From assembly GCF_024662015.1 (NCBI RefSeq), contig NZ_CP102480.1, positions 2,142,501-2,206,500 of the forward strand: DNA of 64,000 nucleotides, given 5' to 3'. This document shows, piece by piece, positions 15,576 through 24,199 of the stretch (position 1 is its first letter; each line of letters begins with the position of its first letter). A model generated the notes under the pieces. It ran no database searches, was not told the origin of the DNA, and worked only from the letters and a program-made list of their open reading frames with translations. The DNA is from Nisaea acidiphila (GTDB lineage Bacteria > Pseudomonadota > Alphaproteobacteria > Thalassobaculales > Thalassobaculaceae). Made by a program: the position numbers and the translations under genes.

Positions 15576-15782
15576 CTAGAGGTCGAAACTCTGCCGGCGT
15601 CCGCGATTGCGGATTTCCGACAGGGTCTCTTCGGAAAGCGATTGGTCTTCGGCACCGAGATAGGTGCCTTTCTTATAGAGGAGGACCCTGTTCTGCTCGT
15701 GCTCGCGGCACCCGGCAAGCAGGAGCATCGCCAAAGCTGCGAAGGCCAGTCCGCGGAACACGGCCGGACGCGAAATTTCCAT
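15576..15782 (-). CDS. Small fdh-cluster lipoprotein
   Basis: This 68-residue protein begins MEISRPAVFRGLAFAALAMLLLAGC, a signal peptide with a lipobox (LAGC, cysteine about residue 25). The short mature part (VLLYKKGTYLGAEDQSLSEE) is conserved-looking, but no function is known to me. It lies between fdhB and fdhC, 19 bases before fdhC, which suggests a periplasmic assembly or stabilising role for the complex. Confidence 0.7.
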   Translation of the reverse strand: MEISRPAVFRGLAFAALAMLLLAGCREHEQNRVLLYKKGTYLGAEDQSLSEETLSEIRNRGRRQSFDL

Positions 15783-15934
15783 GCCCGAATCACTCCTTGA
15801 AATGCGCCGTCCGCGATGCCGAAGTCCCGGTGTTTCGCGGTCGGACCGAGAGTCAACCAGACCCACGGCGCCGTTGGGCACCGTGGGCCGGATTGATGTC
15901 AAAAAACCAAACATATCGGGTCACTGACCAGAAC

Positions 15935-15959
15935 CCGGGGGCCGGCAAGCGGCCCCCGG
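15935..15959 (-). terminator. Intercistronic hairpin after fdhB
   Basis: CCGGGGGCCG (15935-15944) and CGGCCCCCGG (15950-15959) form a perfect 10-bp stem with a 5-base loop, 11 bases past the fdhB stop on the minus strand. The nearest T-rich run on that strand is about 30 bases further, so this is more likely an attenuator or an mRNA-processing/stability element separating fdhAB from fdhC than a full terminator. Confidence 0.5.
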
Positions 15960-15969
15960 CGGGGAGCGT

Positions 15970-16566
15970 TTAGCCGCCCGTTTTCTGGTCGTAGGCCGTG
16001 CCCCAGCCCCACGCGCCCGAGCCGAAGCCGCGGGCCACGGTCCGCTCGCGATAGATGGCGGAGACCACGTCCCCGTCACCGGCGAGCAGTGCCTTGGTCG
16101 AGCACATTTCCGCGCAAAGCGGCAGTTTGCCCTCGGCGAGGCGGTTCCGGCCGTACTTCTGGAACTCGACCGAGCTGTGATCGTCTTCCGGACCGCCGGC
16201 GCAGAAGGTGCACTTGTCCATCTTGCCGCGGCTGCCGAAATTGCCGGCTTGCGGGTACTGCGGTGCCCCGAACGGACAGGCATAAAGGCAATAGCCGCAG
16301 CCGATGCACAGATCCTTGGAGTGCAGAACCACACCCTCGTCGGTCTGATAGAAGCAATCGACCGGGCACACCGCCATGCAGGGTGCGTCCGAGCAATGCA
16401 TGCAGGCCACCGAGATGGACCGTTCGCCGGGCTTGCCGTCATTGATGGTGACGACACGGCGGCGGTTCACGCCCCAGGGAACCTCATGCTCGTTCTTGCA
16501 GGCCGTGACGCAGGCGTTGCATTCGATGCAGCGCTCGGCGTCACAAAGGAACTTCATACGTGCCAT
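15970..16566 (-). CDS. fdhB: Formate dehydrogenase iron-sulfur subunit (beta)
   Basis: This 198-residue ferredoxin-like subunit has four [4Fe-4S] cysteine groups: CIECNACVTACKNE, CMHCSDAPCMAVCP, CIGCGYCLYACPFG, and a split group formed by CTFCAGG and CAEMC. It relays electrons from the FdhA active site to cytochrome b. There is no Tat signal of its own, so it presumably rides across the membrane with FdhA. It lies 12 bases downstream of fdhA. The length fits this FDH class, which is shorter than the E. coli FdnH type because it lacks a C-terminal membrane anchor. Confidence 0.93.
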   Translation of the reverse strand: MARMKFLCDAERCIECNACVTACKNEHEVPWGVNRRRVVTINDGKPGERSISVACMHCSDAPCMAVCPVDCFYQTDEGVVLHSKDLCIGCGYCLYACPFGAPQYPQAGNFGSRGKMDKCTFCAGGPEDDHSSVEFQKYGRNRLAEGKLPLCAEMCSTKALLAGDGDVVSAIYRERTVARGFGSGAWGWGTAYDQKTGG

Positions 16567-16578
16567 TGTTTCCCTCCC

Positions 16579-19449
16579 TTACGCAGGCTCGATGCGACAG
16601 AGGGTCGCCTTGGTTTCCTGCATCTGCGTGACCGAATCGTAACCGTAGGTCTGCGCAGTGTTCGTGGATTCGCCGAGGACATAGGGATCGGCGCCGTCCG
16701 GATACTTGCTCCGGAGATCCTCCCCCTGGAAATGCCCGCCGAAGTGGAACGGCATGAAGGCGACGCCCGTGCCGACCCGTTCGGTGACCATTGCCTTGAC
16801 CTTGACCTTGCCGTTCTCGGGACCGGTCACCCAGACCATGCTTCCGTCACGGATGCCCGCATTGTTGGCATCGCGCGGATTGATCTCGATGAACATGTCC
16901 TGCTGCAGCTCGGCGAGCCACGGGTTCGACCGGGTCTCGTCCCCGCCGCCCTCGTACTCGACCAGACGGCCGGAGGTGAGGATGATCGGGAAGTCCTTGG
17001 AGAAGTCGTTCTTCTGGATCGACGCATAGAGCGTCGGCAGACGATACGCCTTCCGGTCCTCGTAGGTCGGATAGTCGGCCACGAGATCCCGCCGCGAGGT
17101 ATAGAGCGGCTCGCGATGGAGCGGCACCGGATCCGGGAAGGTCCAGACCACGGCACGTGCCTTCGCATTACCGAACGGAGCGCATTCGTGCTTGATCGCG
17201 ACGCGCTGGATACCGCCGGAAAGGTCGGTCTTCCAGTTCGTCTTGTCGCCCGCAATGCCTTCGATGGTCTTGCGTTCCTCGTCGGTCAGATCCTTGTCCC
17301 AGCCGAGTTTCTTCAGCATGGCCATGGTGAATTCGGGATAGCCGTCCTTAATGTCCGAATTCACGCTGTAGGAATCGACCGCCAGCAGGTTGTCGCCGTT
17401 CCGTTCGACGCCGAAGCGCGCACGGAAGGTGAGCCCGCCTTCGGAGACCGGCTTCGACGGATCGTAGAGGATCGGGGTGCCCGGATGGTTCATTTCCGGT
17501 GTGCCCCAGGACGGCCACGGCATACCGTAATAGTCGCCGTCGCACGGACCGCCCATCGCCTGTAGCGTGGTCTTGTCGAAGGTGTGCTGGTTGGCCATGT
17601 GCTTGCGCAGCCGTTCCGGCGACTGGCCGGTATAGCCGATGGTCCACATGCCCTTGTTGATCTCGGCCGTGACGTCCTCGATGTGAGGCACCTTGTTCTC
17701 GACCTTGATGTGCTTGAACATCTCGTCGGCCATGCCGAACTTCTCGGCGAAGAGATACATGATCTCGTGGTCCGTCTTCGATTCGAAGAGCGGGTCCACC
17801 ACCTTTTCGCGCCACTGGATCGAGCGGTTGGAGGCGGTCACCGAGCCGTAAGTCTCGAACTGCGTGCAGGCCGGCAGGAGGTAGGCACCTTCCTTGCGGT
17901 CGTGCAGCACGGCGGAAACCGTCGGATAGGGGTCGACAACGACGAGGAGGTCGAGCTTCTCCATCGCCTTCTTCATCTCGACCATACGGGTCTGCGAGTT
18001 CGGGGCATGCCCCCACAGCACCATCGCCCGGACATTCTCGGGCTGGTCCATGTTGGCCTTGTCCTCAAGCACGCCGTCGATCCAGCGCGACACCGGAATG
18101 CCGCTGGATTCCATCAGCTTCTTGTCGCCAAAGCGACCGAGCAGATAGTCGTAATCGACGTCCCAGACCCGCGACCAGTGCTTCCAGGCACCGGTGCTGA
18201 GACCGTAGTAACCGGGCAGGGTGTGCGAGAGAACGCCGAGGTCGGTCGCGCCCTGCACGTTGTCGTGGCCACGGAAGATATTGGTGCCGCCGCCGGCCTT
18301 GCCCATGTTACCGAGCGCGAGCTGCAGGATGCAGTAGGCCCGGGTGTTGTTGTTGCCGTTGGTGTGCTGGGTCCCGCCCATGCACCAGATCACGGTGCCC
18401 GGACGGTTGTTCACCATGGTACGCGCGACCCGGCGGAGCTGCGAGCCCGGAACCCCGGTGACCCGCTCGGTCTCCTCCGGGTTCCACTTCTTCACCTCGG
18501 CTTTGATCTCTTCCATCCCCCAGACGCGCTGACGGATGAATTCCTTGTCTTCCCAGCCGTTCTCGAAGATGTGCCAGAGAATGCCCCAGATGAGCGCGAC
18601 GTCGGAGCCCGGACGGAAGCGGACATATTCGGTCGCATGCGCCGCGGTCCGCGTGAAGCGCGGGTCGCAGACGATCAGCGGGGCCGAATTCTGTTCCTTC
18701 GCCCGGAGCAGGTGGAGCAGCGAGACCGGATGGGCCTCGGCCGGGTTGCCGCCGATGACGAAGATCGCGCGGCTGTTGTGGATGTCGTTATAGCTGTTCG
18801 TCATCGCGCCGTAGCCCCAGGTGTTCGCAACACCCGCGACTGTGGTCGAGTGACAGATACGCGCCTGGTGGTCACCGTTGTTGGTGCCCCAGAAAGCGTA
18901 GAACTTGCGGAACAGGTAAGCCTGCTCGTTGTTGTGCTTGGCCGAGCCGAGCCAGTAAACCGAATCCGGGCCGCTCTCCTGACGGATCTGCAACATCTTG
19001 TCGCCGATCTCGTTGATCGCCTGCTCCCAGCTGATCTTCTGGTACTTCCCGTTGACCAGCTTCATCGGATATTTCAGCCGGCGCTCGCCATGGGCGTGCT
19101 CGCGGACCGCGGCGCCCTTGGCGCAGTGCGAACCGAGGTTGAACGGGCTGTCGAAGCCCGGCTCCTGGCCGATCCACACGCCATTCCGCACTTCCGCCTC
19201 GACCGTGCAGCCGACGGAGCAGTGGGTACAGACCGAACGGATCGTTTCGATCCCGGCCAGCGGATTGGCCTGCGCTTCGGCCTTCTTGACCATGCCGCCG
19301 CCAAGGGCGGCCGCCGCGGCGAGACCGCCGACGGTAATTCCGGAGCGTTGCAGGAACGTTCTCCGGTCGATCGCGCTGCCGGCCTGGCCGGTCAGAGCGC
19401 GAGACATGCGCGAGGACGCAGCGCGCCCGCCTGTCTTCTTCATCAACAT
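16579..19449 (-). CDS. fdhA: Formate dehydrogenase catalytic subunit (Mo/W-bisMGD)
   Basis: This 956-residue oxidoreductase of the DMSO-reductase superfamily oxidises formate to CO2. A Tat signal (DRRTFLQRSGITVGG, twin arginines 29-30) sends it to the periplasm. An N-terminal [4Fe-4S] site is formed by CTHCSVGC and a later C in SHCAKG. The metal-ligand position is cysteine, not selenocysteine: ARICHSTTV, Cys about 199, encoded by TGT, with the usual histidine next to it. Later motifs such as GGNPAEAHP and MGGTQHTNGN bind the pterin cofactors. The neighbouring tungstate importer suggests tungsten, but molybdenum cannot be excluded. GGGAG before ATG 19449 supports this start. Confidence 0.95.
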   Translation of the reverse strand: MLMKKTGGRAASSRMSRALTGQAGSAIDRRTFLQRSGITVGGLAAAAALGGGMVKKAEAQANPLAGIETIRSVCTHCSVGCTVEAEVRNGVWIGQEPGFDSPFNLGSHCAKGAAVREHAHGERRLKYPMKLVNGKYQKISWEQAINEIGDKMLQIRQESGPDSVYWLGSAKHNNEQAYLFRKFYAFWGTNNGDHQARICHSTTVAGVANTWGYGAMTNSYNDIHNSRAIFVIGGNPAEAHPVSLLHLLRAKEQNSAPLIVCDPRFTRTAAHATEYVRFRPGSDVALIWGILWHIFENGWEDKEFIRQRVWGMEEIKAEVKKWNPEETERVTGVPGSQLRRVARTMVNNRPGTVIWCMGGTQHTNGNNNTRAYCILQLALGNMGKAGGGTNIFRGHDNVQGATDLGVLSHTLPGYYGLSTGAWKHWSRVWDVDYDYLLGRFGDKKLMESSGIPVSRWIDGVLEDKANMDQPENVRAMVLWGHAPNSQTRMVEMKKAMEKLDLLVVVDPYPTVSAVLHDRKEGAYLLPACTQFETYGSVTASNRSIQWREKVVDPLFESKTDHEIMYLFAEKFGMADEMFKHIKVENKVPHIEDVTAEINKGMWTIGYTGQSPERLRKHMANQHTFDKTTLQAMGGPCDGDYYGMPWPSWGTPEMNHPGTPILYDPSKPVSEGGLTFRARFGVERNGDNLLAVDSYSVNSDIKDGYPEFTMAMLKKLGWDKDLTDEERKTIEGIAGDKTNWKTDLSGGIQRVAIKHECAPFGNAKARAVVWTFPDPVPLHREPLYTSRRDLVADYPTYEDRKAYRLPTLYASIQKNDFSKDFPIILTSGRLVEYEGGGDETRSNPWLAELQQDMFIEINPRDANNAGIRDGSMVWVTGPENGKVKVKAMVTERVGTGVAFMPFHFGGHFQGEDLRSKYPDGADPYVLGESTNTAQTYGYDSVTQMQETKATLCRIEPA

Positions 19450-19561
19450 ATCGTTCTCCCGAACATTACGGCCTCTTTGCCCGACCGCTTATGTTTCAGA
19501 GGGCACCCCAGCATGTGGCGCCCCGGACCTCCCGTTTGGGACGGCCCTTCCCCCGTCCGCT

Positions 19562-19756
19562 CTAGAAGCGTGACAAGGCGTATGCCGTCTTCACATGCGC
19601 GGTTTCCCTGTAGCCGGCACTGACCTTTTCGGGCCGCTCGGCGGCCTCGGCAGGTTTCTGCGCCCCGGCAATCGCCGCCGCACCGGCGGCTGCGCCGATG
19701 CCCGACAATTTCAGGAAATCACGGCGTGAGGATTCGGGCTTTTTTGCTTTCGCCAT
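19562..19756 (-). CDS. Formate-dehydrogenase-region Tat-target small protein
   Basis: This 64-residue protein has a Tat signal, ESSRRDFLKLSGIGAAAGAAAIAGA, and a short mature tail (SAGYRETAHVKTAYALSRF). This is the family commonly found directly upstream of fdhA in FDH clusters and named for its Tat signal. It probably accompanies FdhA during export or maturation. ATG 19756 is chosen because it precedes the twin-arginine motif; the longer open frame to 20062 lacks support and overlaps torD. Confidence 0.8.
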   Translation of the reverse strand: MAKAKKPESSRRDFLKLSGIGAAAGAAAIAGAQKPAEAAERPEKVSAGYRETAHVKTAYALSRF

Positions 19757-19845
19757 CACCAAACTCCGTTCTGCTCCGCACGGGTCCGATATGTTGCTCC
19801 GCCGCCGGCCCGTGCCCGGCGCAAGAGGTTTGCCGCTGCCCGGCC

Positions 19846-20448
19846 TCAGCCGAGCATGCGGAAACTTTCGCCCTCGATGGCCATGAACTGCCGTCCGATG
19901 GACCCGAGAGGCATATAGAGAACCGAGGCTTTCGCGCCTTCGAGATCCTCGAAGAATTTCTCCGCCCAGGGCGCGAGATGCTTGTCGAAAAACTCCGCCT
20001 GGCGATCGAGGTGGCAGGCCGGCCCGAAATCGCCGCGGATCATGCCAGCCATCACATCGCAAAGGGCGGCGATATGGTCCTCCGGCTCCTTGACATCGTC
20101 GGCCCGCGCGACCCCGAGCCGGGCCAAGTCGTCGCGCAGATCGGCGAGCGGTTTTTCGTTCAGGAATCCGGTCAGGTAGAATGAGCCGTGCGGCACCAGT
20201 TCCCCGCGGCCGACACCGTAGAAAAGCTGATGGAATTCGTCATTTCCGGACTCGGGTGTCGCCGCGCGCGCTGCCGCGGCGAAAGCCGCGACTGATTTGC
20301 CGAGCGGCGTGTCGTCCCCGCCGAGGCTCCGGGCAATCTCGAGACTTTCGGCAACAGGCGGCCGCGCAAGAAAATGCGCGAGCAACCCGTACCAATGCGC
20401 ACGAACGGCGTCTTCTTCCGACACCAGACTGCGGGCGGTTTCTGTCAC
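19846..20448 (-). CDS. TorD/DmsD-family redox-enzyme maturation chaperone
   Basis: This 200-residue, mostly helical protein has the TorD-family hallmarks: an N-terminal YGLLAHFLARPP helix, the central FHQLFYGVGRGELVPHGSFYLTGFLNEKPL segment (E/G-x-x-P-h-x-S-x-Y), and EPEDHIAALCDVMAGMI. It should bind the Tat leader and apo-form of FdhA in the cytoplasm, preventing export before cofactor insertion. It is the first gene of the run torD - Tat peptide - fdhA - fdhB - lipoprotein - fdhC. Confidence 0.88.
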   Translation of the reverse strand: MTETARSLVSEEDAVRAHWYGLLAHFLARPPVAESLEIARSLGGDDTPLGKSVAAFAAAARAATPESGNDEFHQLFYGVGRGELVPHGSFYLTGFLNEKPLADLRDDLARLGVARADDVKEPEDHIAALCDVMAGMIRGDFGPACHLDRQAEFFDKHLAPWAEKFFEDLEGAKASVLYMPLGSIGRQFMAIEGESFRMLG

Positions 20449-20617
20449 CAGCCCAATCTCCTTAGCGAGTCCGCTTTTTTAAACCAGCTGCGAACTTTCA
20501 CACTCGTCAGGCATTTAGCCCTGTTTTTAGACTTTCACGCTACGCTCACTGCGGACCGAAGTCCACATATTCACGTGTGGCACCGCACCGGCTTTCCACC
20601 ATGCGGGTGCCGGTTTC

Positions 20618-21199
20618 TCAGACGAGATCGCCGTCGCCGACTTCTTCGTCTTCTTCCGTATCGCCCGCGGCGCTGTCCGTTTCGGTTGCGTCCGGCTCCG
20701 CCGCCGCAACGCCGTCGCCAGATGTCTCCCCGTTCTGCGCATCGTCACCGGCCTCCGGCTCGATCCCGAGATCTTCGTCTGTCAGAAACCCTCGTCCCAC
20801 CTTGTACGCGGTCTGCAGGCCCTCGATAACGGTCGCGGCGTCCGTGTAGTCCTCGCCGTAATCGATCAGCCCATCGACATTGGCCAGCACCGGATTCAGT
20901 CGCCAGAGCGCGCGTAGCGCACGGCGCCGCAGAAATTCCGGGACATTGGTCTGCATGAAGGGAGTGAAATCGCTCTCCGCATCGAGGCTTTCAATATCCG
21001 GAAGGGCCGCGACGACGGCTTCCTCCTCTTCGGTCAACGGCCGCTCATCGCCGACGTAGAGTTCGGGCAAGGCAGTCTCGGGCGCCGGCTCTGGGATCGA
21101 CAGCGCAGCGCTCGCCTCGACAGGCTCCCGAGAAGCCTGTTTGCGCTCTGACCAGCGACCGAGAAAACCCCGGCCGGGAATGTCGTCCCTCTCAGACAA
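20618..21199 (-). CDS. DUF3306 protein of the fdh cluster
   Basis: This 193-residue protein has an N-terminal GRGFLGRWSERKQ motif and a central TPFMQTNVPEFLRRRALRALWRLNPVLANVDGLIDYGEDYTD, which are the DUF3306 signatures. The tail from about residue 150 is very acidic and low in complexity. The family is regularly found beside periplasmic formate dehydrogenases and DUF3305, but its biochemical role is unknown; assembly of Fe-S or pterin enzymes is a reasonable guess. It overlaps the DUF3305 gene by 8 bases, showing coupling. Confidence 0.8.
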   Translation of the reverse strand: MSERDDIPGRGFLGRWSERKQASREPVEASAALSIPEPAPETALPELYVGDERPLTEEEEAVVAALPDIESLDAESDFTPFMQTNVPEFLRRRALRALWRLNPVLANVDGLIDYGEDYTDAATVIEGLQTAYKVGRGFLTDEDLGIEPEAGDDAQNGETSGDGVAAAEPDATETDSAAGDTEEDEEVGDGDLV

Positions 21200-21734
21200 G
21201 ACGACGTCTCCCGGAACCGTTCCGCGGCGCGTCGACCGCCGGGCGGCGGGCGAACTTGTCCTGCTCCTTGCGGTGGTCGCTGCGCTTGCGCTTTACGAAA
21301 ACCTCGTCCTCGTGATGCCGGTCGCAGAATTCCTGCACCCAGGCGATCAGGCCATCGGGCATCGGGACCGCCTCGACGATCTCCTCGCCCGAATCGAGAT
21401 AGTCCTGCGCCTCGTAGGCAGATGCAGTGACCAGGAATGGGACCACCTCGTACGGCGAATCTGGATCGTCGTCCGCGCGCAACACGACATAAACCGACGG
21501 GGTGCCGGCGAGGTTGACCTTATAGGGCTCGGTTTCTCCCCGGAACAGGGTCAGCGGGAGTGTGGCGGCATGGTAACGCTCGGCGCCTTCGGCTTTTTCG
21601 AGCAGCTTCCATTCGGCCACCTCCGGCGCGCCGACAATGACGGAGACGGCGCTCCAGCTGTGATCCTGCCAGGGATTGTCGAGCTTCCTGCGCTCCAGCA
21701 CCACACCAACCGGGATCGTCCGGCTGCGTTCCAT
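21192..21734 (-). CDS. DUF3305 protein of the fdh cluster
   Basis: The product has 180 residues. TIPVGVVLERRKLDNPWQDHSW near the N-terminus and GTPSVYVVLRADDDPDSPYEVVPFLVTASAYEAQDYLDSGEE are the DUF3305 core. Its position with DUF3306 and FDH genes is a known conserved neighbourhood. GAGGAG about 5 bases before ATG 21734 fixes the start over the upstream in-frame codons (to 21791). The C-terminus is basic (KRKRSDHRKEQDKFARR). It is divergent from the polyferredoxin gene. Confidence 0.8.
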   Translation of the reverse strand: MERSRTIPVGVVLERRKLDNPWQDHSWSAVSVIVGAPEVAEWKLLEKAEGAERYHAATLPLTLFRGETEPYKVNLAGTPSVYVVLRADDDPDSPYEVVPFLVTASAYEAQDYLDSGEEIVEAVPMPDGLIAWVQEFCDRHHEDEVFVKRKRSDHRKEQDKFARRPAVDAPRNGSGRRRLV

Positions 21735-21803
21735 TTCCACTCCTCGGATTCCCTCTACCGGGATCATTGCCCCGGCCGCCTCCTGTTGCAAATATGTGTA
21801 GCA

Positions 21804-21843
21804 AAAGCGCGCAGGGGAAAGCCTCGATCAAACAAAGCGCGCA
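21804..21843. repeat. Direct repeat in the divergent DUF3305/polyferredoxin promoter
   Basis: AAAGCGCGCA occurs at 21804-21813 and again at 21834-21843, exactly 30 bases apart and both followed by a G-rich tetramer. The pair lies 15-54 bases upstream of the polyferredoxin ATG. Two sites on the same helix face could be an activator or repressor site. No known regulator is recognised. Confidence 0.45.
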
Positions 21844-21857
21844 CGGGAGAGACATTT

Positions 21858-23891
21858 ATGGCCACCGAAAACGGGCGGCTGCTGATCTGCAATTGCAATG
21901 GCTCCATGCCTCTGGACGCCAGCGCTTCCGCGCTTTCGCGCGACGGAAACACGCCCTTCATCCACTCCGCGCTCTGCCGTTCGCAGCTCGGAAATTTTCG
22001 CGATGCGGTAACCTCCGGCGGCGCGGTAACGGTCTGCTGCACACAGGAAGCCCCGCTTTTCACCGAGGTCGCGGCGGAAGCGAACGGCGAGGAGGAGACC
22101 CTCACCTTCGTCAATATCCGCGAACGCGCGGGCTGGTCCGGGGAGGCGGAACAGGCCGGCCCCAAGATCGCGGCCCTGATCGCCGAGGCCGCTGTCAGCG
22201 GCGCACCGACGACGCAGGTGCCACTGAGCTCGGAGGGAGTTTGCCTGGTCTACGGCAAGGACCAGTCGGCACTCGATGCCGCACGCCAGCTCGCCTCTCG
22301 TCTTGACGTCACCTTGCTGCTGAAACAGAGCAACGACATCGTTCCGCCTGCGGTGATGGACGTGCCTGTTTTCCAGGGCCGGGTTGCGCGTGCCAAAGGA
22401 CATCTGGGCGCCTTCGAGATCGCCGTCGACAATTACGGGCCGGCGGACCCGGCAAGCCGGGACTCCTTCCGTTTCGAGCGCCCGCAGGACGGCGCGATGT
22501 CGACCTGCGACCTTATCCTGGACCTGACCGGCGAGACCCCGCTCTTCACTGGACACGAGAAGCGCGACGGATACTTCCGCCCCGATCCGGGCGATCCCGT
22601 GGCGGTTCAGAAGGCCCTGTTCGAACTTGCCGACATGGTTGGCGAGTTCGCCAAGCCTCGCTATGTCGACTTCGACGCGGATCTCTGCGCCCATTCCCGC
22701 AACCGCAAGACCGGCTGCTCGCGCTGCATCGACGTGTGCCCCGCGGGCGCCGTCAGCCCGGACGGAGACATCGTCGCCTTCGATCCGTATGTCTGCGGCG
22801 GCTGCGGCGCCTGCAACTCGGTCTGCCCGACCGGCGCCGCGCACTACACCTTCCCGGCAACGGCCACGCTAATCGCGCGCCTGAGCGCACTGATGCAGGC
22901 CTACGGCGATGCGGGCGGAAAACACGCGACGCTCTTCGTGCACGACGCCGAGCATGGGGGCCAGATGATCGATATGATGGCCCGCTTCGGACGCGGCCTG
23001 CCGGCGCATGTGCTGCCTTTCGCGGTCACGCAGACGACACAGGTCGGCCTCGATTTCCTCGCCGCCGCCTTTGCCAACGGCGTCGGCCGGGTGGTGCTCT
23101 ATGCGCATCCGACGAAACGGGAGGAGATCTCGGGCCTCGCGAGCCAAATCGGACTGGCGGAAACCGTGCTGACCGGACTCGGTTTCGAGAGCGGCCTTGT
23201 CGAGCTTCTGATCGAGGCCGACCCGGACGCTGTCGAAACCCGGTTCTGGAGCCTGCCCAAAACCGGCGGGGTCACGCCGCGCCCCTTTCTCGCCCTCGGC
23301 GGCAAACGGGAAATCATGGACACGGCGCTCGCCCAGCTTCGGCTGGCGGCGCCGGAGTCCGCCGACATCATCGCCTTGCCGCCCGGCGCACCCTATGGCC
23401 GGGTCGCGGTCGACGCGGAGGCCTGCACGCTTTGCCTCGCCTGCGTCGGCGCCTGCCCCGCCGGCGCCTTGCAGGACAATCCGGACAAGCCGGAACTGTC
23501 CTTCATCGAAAACAACTGTGTGCAATGCGGGCTTTGCCAGAACACCTGCCCAGAAAGCGCGATCACGCTGGAGCCGCGGCTGAACTTCCTGACCGAGGCG
23601 AAATCGCCGGCGGTGATGAAGGAGGAGGAGCCGTTTCACTGCGTTCGTTGCGGCAAGCCCTTCGCGGCCAAGAGCTCGATCGAGCGGATCGTCGCCACGC
23701 TGGCGGAGAAGCACCCGATGTTCAAATCGCCTGAAGCGGCAAGGCGGCTGCAGATGTGCGAGGACTGCAGGGTGGTCGACCAGTTCGAGGGCAAGGACGA
23801 TCCGATGCGCGGCGGCGCCCGGCCCGCAGTGCGGACGACCGAGGATTATATCGACGGCAAGATCCCCGACGAGGACGAGAACATCCACTGA
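21858..23891 (+). CDS. Polyferredoxin-like 4Fe-4S protein of the fdh cluster
   Basis: The product has 677 residues. The N-terminus GRLLICNCNGSM is followed by a long alpha/beta region (residues about 20-270). Two clusters of [4Fe-4S] motifs are separated by about 200 residues: CSRCIDVCPAGAV plus CGGCGACNSVCPTGA near residues 290-320, and CTLCLACVGACPAGAL plus CVQCGLCQNTCPESA near residues 523-575. A late CVRCGKPF and CEDCR could form another metal site. No signal peptide is visible, so it is cytoplasmic. Such proteins travel with DUF3305/DUF3306/TorD and FDH; they may donate electrons for assembly or link FDH to other cytoplasmic redox partners. Start 21858 follows GGGAGAG. Confidence 0.8.
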   Translation: MATENGRLLICNCNGSMPLDASASALSRDGNTPFIHSALCRSQLGNFRDAVTSGGAVTVCCTQEAPLFTEVAAEANGEEETLTFVNIRERAGWSGEAEQAGPKIAALIAEAAVSGAPTTQVPLSSEGVCLVYGKDQSALDAARQLASRLDVTLLLKQSNDIVPPAVMDVPVFQGRVARAKGHLGAFEIAVDNYGPADPASRDSFRFERPQDGAMSTCDLILDLTGETPLFTGHEKRDGYFRPDPGDPVAVQKALFELADMVGEFAKPRYVDFDADLCAHSRNRKTGCSRCIDVCPAGAVSPDGDIVAFDPYVCGGCGACNSVCPTGAAHYTFPATATLIARLSALMQAYGDAGGKHATLFVHDAEHGGQMIDMMARFGRGLPAHVLPFAVTQTTQVGLDFLAAAFANGVGRVVLYAHPTKREEISGLASQIGLAETVLTGLGFESGLVELLIEADPDAVETRFWSLPKTGGVTPRPFLALGGKREIMDTALAQLRLAAPESADIIALPPGAPYGRVAVDAEACTLCLACVGACPAGALQDNPDKPELSFIENNCVQCGLCQNTCPESAITLEPRLNFLTEAKSPAVMKEEEPFHCVRCGKPFAAKSSIERIVATLAEKHPMFKSPEAARRLQMCEDCRVVDQFEGKDDPMRGGARPAVRTTEDYIDGKIPDEDENIH

Positions 23892-23907
23892 CGCGGCCCG
23901 TGCCCCG

Positions 23908-24195
23908 TCAGCCGCCGAACCGGTCCTGGCACATGGCCGCCGCGCGCTGGCGGAAGAGCCTGTGCTTCGCCTCGTCGATAATCCCCTCCTGGAGCATCTT
24001 GTCGACGGCGCCATAGCGCTGGGAAAGGCATTCGGCGAGCGGACCGTTCGCCGGCATCGCCTTCTCTTCCGGCGCGCCCAGAAACCCCGCGATATCGCCC
24101 CGGTGCAGATAAGCGAGCGAGGAAGCGGCGCCGACCAGTACGAGGCCCGCGAGGGCTCGGGCCCGCCAGCTATCGAGGAAGGCGGTGCGCTGCAT
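23908..24195 (-). CDS. Small membrane-anchored protein, unknown
   Basis: The product has 95 residues. An N-terminal hydrophobic segment (ALAGLVLVGAASSLAYL, residues about 13-29) is followed by a predicted helical, charged domain with two cysteines (LAECLSQRYG and AAMCQDRFGG). It ends just before the convergent polyferredoxin gene and lies 4 bases downstream of the DUF6494-like gene. ATG 24195 is chosen because longer in-frame starts run into the upstream gene. No family is recognised; the context suggests an FDH accessory. Confidence 0.6.
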   Translation of the reverse strand: MQRTAFLDSWRARALAGLVLVGAASSLAYLHRGDIAGFLGAPEEKAMPANGPLAECLSQRYGAVDKMLQEGIIDEAKHRLFRQRAAAMCQDRFGG

Positions 24196-24199
24196 CGCC

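Noticed and set aside
18853..18855. Possible selenocysteine codon in FdhA
   Set aside because: The metal-ligand codon reads TGT (Cys) in the ARICHSTTV motif, not TGA, and the frame has no internal stop.
17584..19623. 679-codon plus-strand frame opposite fdhA
   Set aside because: FdhA on the other strand has all expected motifs; the plus-strand product resembles no family and has antisense-type composition.
20449..20617. Possible small RNA or gene in the 169-base gap before torD
   Set aside because: The gap contains short AT-rich runs that may be a promoter, but no clear frame with a ribosome-binding site and no convincing hairpin with T-run.
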